Below, piece by piece: positions 1-5,176 of a DNA stretch of 5,333 nucleotides; position 1 is the stretch's first letter; every line of letters begins with the position of its first letter. This DNA comes from Pseudomonadota bacterium. GTDB lineage: Bacteria; Pseudomonadota; Alphaproteobacteria; Rickettsiales; SXRF01. The notes under the pieces were generated by a model. That model saw only the letters and a program-made list of their open reading frames with translations, did no database searches and was not told the DNA's origin. The stretch spans positions 1-5,333 of the forward strand of contig JAGWLJ010000121.1 of NCBI GenBank assembly GCA_028873275.1. The letters run 5' to 3'. The position numbers were made by a program, and so were the translations under genes.

Positions 1-48
1 ATGCAAGATATTGTAAAAATTAGCGGAAATGCATACTCACACTTCCAG

Positions 49-100
49 CTGTCGAACGTTGAGGGAAAAAGGCGTTTGGTGAATTTGGTATTTTCGACAG
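49..100. repeat. 8-bp perfect inverted repeat (CTGTCGAA / TTCGACAG)
   Basis: The arm CTGTCGAA at 49-56 is exactly complementary to TTCGACAG at 93-100, with 36 bases between them. It could be a protein-binding pair, part of a larger element cut off by the window edge, or chance. The arms do not extend beyond 8 bp, and no function can be assigned. Confidence 0.3.
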
Positions 101-149
101 TAAAATTGCGTGGAAAAAACCTAGAATATACATTGCGTTCCCCATTCGA

Positions 150-166
150 CCACTTCGCAAAAGTGG
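150..166. other. Small hairpin 15 bases past the tRNA-Glu(CTC) 3' end
   Basis: CCACTT at 150-155 pairs with AAGTGG at 161-166 around a 5-base loop. On the minus strand it lies just after the tRNA pair, where a terminator or a 3'-processing structure would be expected. No T-run follows it directly in that direction; the nearest is about 35 bases further on, near 113-118. It is therefore a weak candidate for transcript-end formation and not a standard intrinsic terminator. Confidence 0.25.
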
Positions 167-180
167 ATGAAATAGGGAAG

Positions 181-255
181 TGGCGACCCCTACGGGACTC
201 GAACCCGTGTTCTCACCGTGAGAGGGTGATGTCCTGACCGCTAGACGAAGGGGTC
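181..255 (-). tRNA. tRNA-Glu, anticodon CTC
   Basis: This is a complete 75-base tRNA on the minus strand with an encoded CCA end (181-183). The acceptor stem pairs GACCCCT (249-255) with AGGGGTC (185-191), and the discriminator base is G. The anticodon loop reads CTCTCAC at 224-218, giving anticodon CTC at 222-220, which reads GAG codons. The T arm carries the standard GGTTCGA. It lies 16 bp downstream of tRNA-Glu(TTC) on the same strand and is probably processed from the same transcript. It differs from that gene at five positions, including a compensated 27:43 pair (T-A here, C-G there), so it is a diverged duplicate that appears functional. A GAG-specific tRNA suits a GC-rich genome. Confidence 0.97.
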
Positions 256-271
256 GTAAAAAACCCTGAAG

Positions 272-346
272 TGGCGACCCCTACGGGAATCGAACCCGTG
301 TTCCCACCGTGAAAGGGTGGTGTCCTAACCGCTAGACGAAGGGGTC
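272..346 (-). tRNA. tRNA-Glu, anticodon TTC
   Basis: This is a complete 75-base tRNA on the minus strand with an encoded CCA end (272-274). GACCCCT (340-346) pairs with AGGGGTC (276-282). The anticodon loop reads CTTTCAC at 315-309, giving anticodon TTC at 313-311, the main glutamate tRNA that reads GAA and, by wobble, GAG. In many bacteria tRNA-Glu(TTC) also supplies glutamate for tetrapyrrole synthesis; that role is family knowledge and not visible here. It is the promoter-proximal member of the tandem pair: a sigma-70-type promoter lies 39 bases upstream, and tRNA-Glu(CTC) follows after 16 bp. Confidence 0.98.
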
Positions 347-384
347 TTTTTTTCAGGCGCTGCGCGGCGTAAAAATAGAGGCGT

Positions 385-413
385 ACTATCAGCAAGTGCG
401 CGCGCTTAGTCAA
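385..413 (-). promoter_or_regulatory. Probable sigma-70-type promoter of the tRNA-Glu pair
   Basis: On the minus strand the -35 hexamer TTGACT (413-408) and the -10 hexamer GATAGT (390-385) are separated by exactly 17 bases. Transcription would start near 378, giving a leader of about 32 bases before the mature tRNA at 346. The TTGAC core fits housekeeping promoters of alphaproteobacteria. The placement directly before a stable-RNA operon supports the call; the start point is inferred. Confidence 0.65.
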
Positions 414-428
414 TAGGCTTTATAATCG

Positions 429-444
429 CCGGTCAAGCTACCGG
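429..444 (-). terminator. Possible weak terminator hairpin at the end of the secreted-protein gene
   Basis: On the minus strand CCGGT (444-440) pairs with ACCGG (433-429) around a 6-base loop. The TAG stop codon (440-438) falls across the stem-loop boundary. The downstream bases (CGATTATAAAG) are AT-rich but not a T-run, so efficient intrinsic termination is doubtful. The location, between the gene's stop and the -35 of the tRNA promoter, is the main support. Confidence 0.3.
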
Positions 445-1046
445 AAAAGATCGGAAAACCAGCCTTTGGCGTGGTTGGCGACATAGGCGGCGCCGGCTCC
501 CGCCGTGCCGGTGACGGTGTCGACGACGTCATGGCCGCTGGGCGTGCTGTAATTGCTGGAAGGCATGCTGGGCGAGGGCCCGTCGGGCATGTCGGAGCCG
601 AGATCGGGCAGGTCCGGCAGGCCGGGCAGCGAGCCGGTGGAGGGCATGGAAACCGTCGGCATGTTGAACCAGTAGCCGGGCGATTCCATGGCGCAGGTCA
701 TCGCGTTGCCGGGGCGCAGCTTGCACCAGCCGTCGCGCCCGACGCGCCTGCAGCCGACGCCGACGTCGCTGCCGGGAAAACTCTGCACCTGGAAGCTCTC
801 GCTGAAGCGGCGGCAGACGGTGCCGGACTTGCTGGTGAACGCGTCGCCGACGGCGATGGTGCCGCGCCCGCCATAGCTCTGCCAGTCGTAATGCTGGCCG
901 GGCTGGATGTTCTCCATGACGTAGGCGAAAACCTGCTGGTAATAGGATTGCTCGGCCTCCGACAGCAGCGACAGCGACGATACGTTCGCGGCGGCGGCGG
1001 GGCCGGCGCATAACAGTCCGAGGGCGATTGCAGGCAGCAGACGCAT
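438..1046 (-). CDS. Secreted four-cysteine protein, RT0821/Lpp0805 surface-antigen-like
   Basis: This gene encodes 202 aa. The start at 1046 is chosen because it gives a clean signal peptide: MRLLP, a hydrophobic core, then a PAAAA stretch with likely cleavage near residue 20. The Cys at 13 lacks a lipobox, so signal peptidase I export is expected. Residues about 21-122 form a compact domain with Cys at 78, 99, 108 and 118, containing VCRRFSE, GCRR and WCKL. This spacing recalls the C-terminal domain of the RT0821/Lpp0805 (17-kDa antigen type) surface proteins, in which CR...CR...W recurs; the match is from memory and moderate. Residues about 129-170 are rich in Pro, Ser, Gly and Asp, like a linker, followed by an Ala/Gly-rich tail ending WFSDLFR. 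No good ribosome-binding site is visible. It diverges from the glycosyltransferase gene with 21 bp between. Role unknown; probably periplasmic or envelope-associated. Confidence 0.75.
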   Translation of the reverse strand: MRLLPAIALGLLCAGPAAAANVSSLSLLSEAEQSYYQQVFAYVMENIQPGQHYDWQSYGGRGTIAVGDAFTSKSGTVCRRFSESFQVQSFPGSDVGVGCRRVGRDGWCKLRPGNAMTCAMESPGYWFNMPTVSMPSTGSLPGLPDLPDLGSDMPDGPSPSMPSSNYSTPSGHDVVDTVTGTAGAGAAYVANHAKGWFSDLFR

Positions 1047-1054
1047 GGTATAAA
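1028..1054 (+). promoter_or_regulatory. Tentative promoter of the glycosyltransferase gene
   Basis: A good -10 hexamer, TATAAA, lies at 1049-1054, but the only -35-like sequence, TTGCAG at 1028-1033, is poor and only 15 bases away. If used, transcription would start near 1061, about 7 bases before the ATG at 1068, making a nearly leaderless message that omits the AAAGG at 1052-1056. If transcription starts further upstream, that AAAGG could act as a ribosome-binding site, although at 11 bases it is rather distant. Confidence 0.25.
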
Positions 1055-1067
1055 GGTAGCAAAAGCC

Positions 1068-1940
1068 ATGTCGCAAGTCACCGCCATTCTTGTCGCCTAT
1101 AACAGCGCCGGGGTCATCGCCGATGCGCTGGCCTCGCTGCGCCGCCAGCCGGAAATCGGCGAGATCGTCGTCGTCGATAACGCCAGCGCCGACGGCACAA
1201 GCGACCTCGTCCGCCGCGATTTTCCCGCGGTGCGGCTGATCGCCAACGCGAAAAATGAAGGCTTCGGCCGCGGCAATAATGTTGCGCTGCAGCAGGTGGC
1301 GACGCCCTATGCGCTGCTGGTCAATCCCGACGCGGTGCTTGAGGACGGCGCGGCGGCCGCGCTGCTGGCGGCGGCAGGGCGCTGGCCTGAGGCGGCCATC
1401 CTCGCGCCGATGCTTTATGAGGAGGACGGGCGGCCGCACCACAGCTATAAGCGCGGCGTTTTCGCCCGCGAGAAAAGCCGGGACCGCTTCACGGTGCCGG
1501 AGGGCGATCTCTGCGCGGATTTCCTGTCGGGTGCGGTGTGGCTGCTCAACATGACGCTGATGCGGCAGGTCGGATTCTTCGACCCGAATATTTTCCTCTA
1601 TTACGAAGATGACGATCTCTGCCTGCGCGCCCGGCAGGCCGGCTACGCGTTGGTGCTGGCGCATGCGGCGCGGGCCGTGCACGGCAAGGGGCTGTCGAGT
1701 GGCCGGCCCGGCCGGCGGGCGGAGTTTGAGAAGCAGCGGCTCATGACCTGGTCGCGGTTATACATGGAGAGGAAATACGGGGGAGAAAATGCGGCGCGAA
1801 CGCTGGCGCGGCGGCTGCGCATCGCCTATGCGCTGAAGGCGTTACTCTACGCGCTATCCTGCAACTGCAGGAAGCTGAACCGCTACCGGGGGAGATTGGC
1901 GGGGATTAGCGCAGCAGCGCCGTCAGGGCTAGCAGCGTGA
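1068..1940 (+). CDS. Glycosyltransferase family 2 (WbbL/rhamnosyltransferase-like)
   Basis: This 290-aa protein should transfer a sugar from a nucleotide-sugar donor to a glycan or lipid acceptor at the cytoplasmic face of the inner membrane. The GT-A fold signature is clear: VTAILVAYNS at 4-13, VVVDNAS at 34-40, NEGFGRGNN at 63-71, the metal-binding NPD at 86-88 (in place of DxD), SGA at 154-156, and FDPNIFLYYEDDDLCLR at about 171-187, which holds the probable catalytic acidic residues. HGKG follows at 205-208. The overall pattern is that of WbbL-type rhamnosyltransferases of O-antigen or capsule synthesis, but donor and acceptor cannot be read from sequence. The C-terminal 60 residues are basic and partly hydrophobic, suggesting membrane association. 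The gene starts 21 bp from the divergent secreted-protein gene, and its last 35 bases overlap the end of ubiB on the other strand. No other polysaccharide genes are in the window. Confidence 0.92.
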   Translation: MSQVTAILVAYNSAGVIADALASLRRQPEIGEIVVVDNASADGTSDLVRRDFPAVRLIANAKNEGFGRGNNVALQQVATPYALLVNPDAVLEDGAAAALLAAAGRWPEAAILAPMLYEEDGRPHHSYKRGVFAREKSRDRFTVPEGDLCADFLSGAVWLLNMTLMRQVGFFDPNIFLYYEDDDLCLRARQAGYALVLAHAARAVHGKGLSSGRPGRRAEFEKQRLMTWSRLYMERKYGGENAARTLARRLRIAYALKALLYALSCNCRKLNRYRGRLAGISAAAPSGLAA

Positions 1941-3396
1941 TCACCGCCAGCGCCGTCCAGCCGAGCGTCAGCCATTGGCGGGTGAGGAAGCGGCGGCGGG
2001 CGTGGATCTCGGCGATGGTCAGCGAGTGCAGCTTGACGCCTTCCGGATCGCCCAGGCTTTTGAGCGCGTTTTCCATGTAGCGCAGCATCAGCGGCAGCTT
2101 GCGCACGGCGTCCGCGCCCTGCGCCGCCGTTTCCTTGAGTTTTCCCATCGGGCCGAAATGCGCGCTCGCCCAGTCCTCGATCAGCGGCCGCGCCAGCTCC
2201 CACATGTTGAGGTGGGGGTTCAGCATGCGGCCGACGCCTTCGGTGACCATCATGGTTTTCTGCAGCAGCAAGAGTTGCGGCTGCGTTTCCATCTCGAACT
2301 CGGCGGCGATGGCAAACATCTGGCCGAGCAGCCGCGCCACCGAGATTTCATTCTGCGGCTTATCGGTGATGGGCCGCGCCACCGCCATGCAGGCCTGCGT
2401 GAAGGATTCGATGGATTTATCGGGCGGCACGTAGCCGGCGGTGAAATGCACCTCGGCGACATGGCGGTAATCCTCGTTCAAAAAGCCACGCAATATCTCG
2501 GCGATGTAGAGCCGCGAGTTCCAGTCGAGCCGCCCCATGATGCCGAAATCCACCGCCACGATATCGCCGTTTTTATCAACGAACAGATTGCCCGGATGCA
2601 GGTCGGCATGGAAAAACCCGTCCCTGAACACCTGCGAGAACAGGCTCCTGGCCGCTTTGGCCAGAATGGCGTCGACATTGAGCCCGCTGGCTTTAATAGC
2701 GTCGACATCGTTCATGCGCAGGCCGTCGATCCATTCGGTGACGAGCACGCGCCGCGAGGTGAGCTGCCAGTCCACCGCCGGCACGCGGAAGCCCGTGTCG
2801 TGGCGCTTGATGTTCTCGGCCAGCTCGTTGGCGGCGGCGGCCTCGAAGCGCAGATCGAGTTCGAAGAACACCGATTCCTTGAACGTGCGCACCACTTCCA
2901 GCGGCTTCAGCCGGTGAAAGCCCTGCAGGCGGCGCTCCATGATGTCGGCGATCCAGAAGAAGAGGTCGAGATCGCGCGCGAAAGCCTGCTCGATGCGTGG
3001 CCGCAGGATTTTGACGGCGACGGCGCGGCCGTCTTTCGTCACGGCGCGGTGCACCTGCGCGATCGAGGCGGCGGCCACCGGCGTGGCGCTGAACTCGGTG
3101 AACAGCGCCTCCACCGGCGCGCCCAGCTCCGCCTCGACGGTGGCGCGGGCGATGGCGGTGGGGAAGGGGGGCAGGTTATCGCGCAAGTCCCCCAGGTCTT
3201 CGGCCATCTGTTCGCCGATCAGGTCGGAGCGTGTGGACAGTGCTTGCCCGAATTTGATGAAGGCCGGGCCGAGCCGCTCCAATGCCCGCGCCAGCTTCTG
3301 GCCCGGTCGCCGGCGCGCGCGCAGCGGCGCATATTCCCAAGTCAGTATCAGCGCGATGCCGAGCAAACGGCGGGCGTTACGGAGAGAGCGGAGCAT
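1906..3396 (-). CDS. ubiB: UbiB, ABC1/ADCK-family protein of ubiquinone biosynthesis
   Basis: The protein is 496 aa and belongs to the UbiB/COQ8 atypical kinase family: membrane-associated ATPases needed for ubiquinone synthesis that probably help extract or present lipid intermediates to the Ubi enzymes. The family motifs are all present: KFGQ at 48-51, the Ala-rich loop VAAASIAQVHRA at 107-118 (in place of a normal P-loop), VAVKI with Lys129, the ELDLRFEAAAANE region at 179-191, HADLHPGN at 263-270 and DFG at 283-285. One hydrophobic segment at about 475-495 should anchor the C-terminus; E. coli UbiB is longer, with two such segments. I chose the MLRSLRN start, because its ATG overlaps the TAA of ubiE by one base (TAATG), indicating translational coupling. 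The frame stays open 56 codons further upstream, but only as antisense-like low-complexity sequence within ubiE. The 3' end overlaps the glycosyltransferase gene tail-to-tail by 35 bp. Confidence 0.97.
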   Translation of the reverse strand: MLRSLRNARRLLGIALILTWEYAPLRARRRPGQKLARALERLGPAFIKFGQALSTRSDLIGEQMAEDLGDLRDNLPPFPTAIARATVEAELGAPVEALFTEFSATPVAAASIAQVHRAVTKDGRAVAVKILRPRIEQAFARDLDLFFWIADIMERRLQGFHRLKPLEVVRTFKESVFFELDLRFEAAAANELAENIKRHDTGFRVPAVDWQLTSRRVLVTEWIDGLRMNDVDAIKASGLNVDAILAKAARSLFSQVFRDGFFHADLHPGNLFVDKNGDIVAVDFGIMGRLDWNSRLYIAEILRGFLNEDYRHVAEVHFTAGYVPPDKSIESFTQACMAVARPITDKPQNEISVARLLGQMFAIAAEFEMETQPQLLLLQKTMMVTEGVGRMLNPHLNMWELARPLIEDWASAHFGPMGKLKETAAQGADAVRKLPLMLRYMENALKSLGDPEGVKLHSLTIAEIHARRRFLTRQWLTLGWTALAVITLLALTALLR

Positions 3397-4133
3397 TACA
3401 GCCGCCGCCCCGAATGCATCGCCACCACGCCCTGCGTCAGGTTGCGGTACTGCACGTTGCCGAAGCCGGCGGCGCGGATCATGGCGGCGAATTCCTCCTG
3501 CGCTGGAAACTGGCGGATGCTTTCGACCAGGTATTGATACGGCTCGCCGCTGCCGGTGATCCATTCGCCGAGTTTAGGGATAACGCGGAAGGAATAGCGG
3601 TCGTAGATTTTCTGCAGCCAGTCATGAGCGACATGGCTGAATTCCAGGCAGAGGAAACGCCCGCCGGGTTTCAGCACGCGATAGGCCTCACGCAGCGCCG
3701 CATCGATATGCGTCACGTTGCGGATGCCGAAGGCGATGGTATAGGCGTCGAAGCTGCGGTCGGGCAGCGGCAGCGATTCGGCATTGGCGCAGAGCCAGTC
3801 GATCCCCTCCGGCAGGTTACGATCAATCGCCCGGTTGTGTCCTTCTTCCAGCATGTGCCGGTTGATGTCGCAGACGGTAACGTGGCACTCCGCGCGCGCC
3901 AGCATGCGGAAGGCGATATCCCCCGTGCCGCCGGCGACGTCGAGAATATGCATGCCGTCTTTCGGCGAAAGCCACGCCACCATGTCGTTCTTCCACAGGC
4001 GGTGCAGCCCGCCACTCATCAGGTCGTTCATGAGGTCGTAGCGCGAGGCGACGCGGTCGAACACGCCGCGTACCAGCGTTGTTTTTTCCTCCGCCGGTAC
4101 TTTGCGGAAACCAAAATGGGTTGAGCCGGGCAT
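3396..4133 (-). CDS. ubiE: UbiE, demethylmenaquinone/2-polyprenyl-benzoquinol C-methyltransferase
   Basis: This 245-aa enzyme uses S-adenosylmethionine to add the ring C-methyl group in ubiquinone synthesis (and in menaquinone synthesis where that exists). It begins with the family's THFGFRKVPAEEK segment and VRGVFDRVASRYDLMNDLMS (about 21-40). Motif I is LDVAGGTGDIA at 64-74, the ribose-binding acid is D89 in VTVCDIN, motif II is NAESLPLPD at 117-125, then FGIRNV at 135-140 and LKPGGRFLCLEFS at 154-166. The C-terminal LTQGVVAMHSG at 232-242 is also typical. Length is normal (about 250 aa). The start at 4133 is the only reasonable ATG ahead of THFGF, but no Shine-Dalgarno sequence precedes it; instead an inverted-repeat element begins 8 bases upstream. 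It overlaps ubiB by one base, so the two should form one operon. mutM diverges from it. Confidence 0.97.
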   Translation of the reverse strand: MPGSTHFGFRKVPAEEKTTLVRGVFDRVASRYDLMNDLMSGGLHRLWKNDMVAWLSPKDGMHILDVAGGTGDIAFRMLARAECHVTVCDINRHMLEEGHNRAIDRNLPEGIDWLCANAESLPLPDRSFDAYTIAFGIRNVTHIDAALREAYRVLKPGGRFLCLEFSHVAHDWLQKIYDRYSFRVIPKLGEWITGSGEPYQYLVESIRQFPAQEEFAAMIRAAGFGNVQYRNLTQGVVAMHSGRRL

Positions 4134-4171
4134 GAGGATGCTTGGTGCTTAGTTCTTGGTGCTTGGAGGAG

Positions 4172-4199
4172 AACATAGTAAGTTTTGCGAAACTTCCAA
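4172..4199 (-). promoter_or_regulatory. Tentative ubiE-ubiB promoter with a palindrome in its spacer
   Basis: On the minus strand TTGGAA (4199-4194) and TATGTT (4177-4172) are separated by 16 bases; each matches four of six consensus positions. Transcription would start near 4165, leaving a leader of about 32 bases. The spacer carries the perfect palindrome at 4180-4195. The match is modest and the region repetitive, so this is only the best candidate available. Confidence 0.3.
4180..4195. repeat. Perfect 6-bp hairpin/palindrome AAGTTT-TGCG-AAACTT
   Basis: AAGTTT at 4180-4185 is exactly complementary to AAACTT at 4190-4195 across a 4-base centre (TGCG). It directly abuts the right arm of the larger inverted repeat. 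It could be an inner stem of that element or a dimer-type operator between ubiE and mutM. No T-run follows on either strand, so it is not an intrinsic terminator. Confidence 0.6.
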
Positions 4200-4228
4200 G
4201 CACTAAGCACCAATGACCATACAGCATC

Positions 4229-5047
4229 ATGCCTGAATTACCCGAAGTCGAAACCGTGCGCACGGGGCTGGAGCAAGCCATCAAAGGCGCGGCGATCCGC
4301 AAGGTGACGCTCCGGCGCGGCGACCTGCGCGTTCCATTCCCGAAAGGATTGGCGGAGGCCTTGGCCGGACGGCGCATCGCCTCCATCGGCCGCCGGGCCA
4401 AGTACCTGCTGTTTTATCTCGATTCCGGCGATGCGCTGATCGTGCATTTGGGCATGACCGGGCGGTTCCTGGTAGAAAAAAAGCCGCCGGTATTGGGCAA
4501 GCACGATCATGTGGTTTTCTCGCTGGCTGACGGGCGATGGTTGATCTTCAATGACGCCCGCCGTTTCGGGCTGATGACGCTGGCAAAAAAATCCGATCTC
4601 GAAGCGCATCCGCTGCTGGCAGGGCTGGGGCCGGAGCCGTTTGATCGCGGGTTTTCGCCGAAATATCTCGAAAACGCGCTGGCTGCCCGCAAAGGCCCGG
4701 TCAAGCCGGTGCTGATGGATCAGCAGCTCGTGGTGGGTGTGGGCAATATCTACGCCAGCGAGGCGTTGTTCCGTGCCGGTATCGACCCGCGCCAGCCGGC
4801 GCACAAGGCGGCGGGCAAGGCGAAAGAAATCGTCGCCGCCATACGGCAGGTGCTGAAGGACGCCATCGCCTCCGGCGGCTCCTCCTTGCGCGATTTCCTG
4901 CATATCACCGGCTATAGCGGCGATTTCCAGCACCGCTTCCAGGTATATGGCCGCAAGGGAAAGCCCTGTTTCGCCTGCCTGACCCCGATCAGGATGCTGC
5001 GCCAGGCGGGACGCTCCACCTTCTTCTGCCCCAAATGCCAGAAATAG
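4229..5047 (+). CDS. mutM: MutM (Fpg), formamidopyrimidine-DNA glycosylase / AP lyase
   Basis: This 272-aa base-excision repair enzyme removes 8-oxoguanine and formamidopyrimidines from DNA and cleaves the abasic site by beta,delta-elimination. The start is fixed by function: MPELPEVETVR places the nucleophile Pro2 and catalytic Glu3 directly after the initiator Met. Lys58 (RRAKYLL), HLGMTG at 73-78, NDARRFG at 108-114 and the helix-two-turn-helix region with VGVGNIYASEAL at 169-180 (Asn173) are all present. The C-terminal zinc finger has Cys247, 250, 267 and 270 with GRSTFFC at 261-267, and the length is normal (E. coli 269 aa). One small oddity is Leu251 after the second Cys, where Gly is usual. 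No Shine-Dalgarno is visible before the ATG. It is divergent from ubiE and followed by rpsT in the same direction after 181 bp. Confidence 0.98.
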   Translation: MPELPEVETVRTGLEQAIKGAAIRKVTLRRGDLRVPFPKGLAEALAGRRIASIGRRAKYLLFYLDSGDALIVHLGMTGRFLVEKKPPVLGKHDHVVFSLADGRWLIFNDARRFGLMTLAKKSDLEAHPLLAGLGPEPFDRGFSPKYLENALAARKGPVKPVLMDQQLVVGVGNIYASEALFRAGIDPRQPAHKAAGKAKEIVAAIRQVLKDAIASGGSSLRDFLHITGYSGDFQHRFQVYGRKGKPCFACLTPIRMLRQAGRSTFFCPKCQK

Positions 5048-5128
5048 CGGTCGCGCCGCAAGCGAGCGCGCGCTGAAACACAAGGAAAACCAAGGCTTTT
5101 GCGCCGGCGGCAAAAAATGCGGCAGGCC

Positions 5129-5137
5129 TGTGGATAA
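5129..5137 (-). promoter_or_regulatory. Perfect DnaA box (TTATCCACA on the minus strand)
   Basis: TGTGGATAA at 5129-5137 is the exact complement of the consensus DnaA box TTATCCACA. It ends 3 bases before the -35 hexamer of the probable rpsT promoter. A given 9-mer is expected about 0.04 times in 5.3 kb on both strands of random sequence, and less in GC-rich DNA, so its position here is unlikely to be chance. In alphaproteobacteria dnaA commonly follows rpsT, so the box probably lets DnaA control the rpsT-dnaA transcript; that link is inferred. Confidence 0.7.
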
Positions 5138-5140
5138 CGC

Positions 5141-5169
5141 TTGACGGACAGCATAAACGTCATTAATGT
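5141..5169 (+). promoter_or_regulatory. Probable promoter of rpsT (and perhaps dnaA)
   Basis: TTGACG at 5141-5146 is a good -35 hexamer for an alphaproteobacterial housekeeping promoter. The -10 is less certain: ATTAAT at 5162-5167 (15-base spacer) or TAATGT at 5164-5169 (17-base spacer). Transcription would start near 5175, giving a leader of about 54 bases. A DnaA box lies just upstream, and the 8-bp palindrome CATTAATG covers the -10 region. Confidence 0.5.
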
Positions 5170-5176
5170 CGAAAAC

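Larger units (their letters stand above)
1..180. other. AT-rich non-coding stretch downstream of the tRNA-Glu pair
   Basis: I see no convincing gene here. Hand counting gives 72 G+C in 180 bases, about 40 percent, clearly lower than the GC-rich remainder of the window. An open frame on the plus strand starts at the first base, but it runs straight through a tRNA gene and matches no family I recognise, so I do not call it. The stretch holds an 8-bp inverted repeat and a small hairpin, listed separately. It lies at the 3' side of tRNA-Glu(CTC), a position often used by integrating elements, but no integrase or repeated tRNA end is visible to support that. Confidence 0.6.
4141..4213. repeat. Imperfect inverted-repeat element with internal tandem units, filling the ubiE-mutM spacer
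   Basis: The left arm, 4142-4159 (TTGGTGCTTAGTTCTTGG), pairs with the right arm, 4196-4213 (CCAAGCACTAAGCACCAA), at 17 of 18 positions, with 36 bases between. The left side also has two tandem copies of CTTGGTGCTTRG (4141-4152 and 4155-4166, 14-base period), so a second register is possible: 4156-4166 with 4196-4206, 10 of 11. A smaller perfect hairpin abuts the right arm. The element covers about three quarters of the 95-bp spacer, starting 8 bases from the ubiE start and ending 15 bases before mutM. It contains no ORF of note. It resembles a short dispersed intergenic repeat, but other copies cannot be checked in this window. Confidence 0.8.

Noticed and set aside
1..237. Plus-strand open frame of 78 codons from the first base
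   Set aside because: Its last third is translated from the antisense of a tRNA-Glu gene, no family is recognisable, and no upstream sequence is available to support the start.
429..434. TTGACC on the minus strand as another -35 for the tRNA operon
   Set aside because: The following TATAAA is only about 6 bases away and no -10 lies at 16-18 bases; the TTGACT/GATAGT pair fits much better.
1047..1682. 212-codon N-terminal extension of the secreted-protein frame
   Set aside because: It runs antisense through the glycosyltransferase and is low-complexity; the signal peptide starts cleanly at 1046.
3232..3240. TGTGGACAG as a second DnaA box
   Set aside because: It matches only seven of nine positions and lies within ubiB coding sequence.
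1975..3537. 520-codon open frame on the plus strand, opposite ubiB
   Set aside because: It is antisense to ubiB and ubiE, which have complete family motifs. The peptide is rich in Arg, His, Gln and Ala as expected from antisense of GC-rich genes.
3282..4124. 280-codon plus-strand open frame opposite ubiE
   Set aside because: Antisense to a fully conserved ubiE; no recognisable domain.
5097..5115. TTTTGC ... GCAAAA hairpin as a terminator for mutM
   Set aside because: The T-run is on the upstream side and the A-run downstream on both strands, the reverse of an intrinsic terminator.
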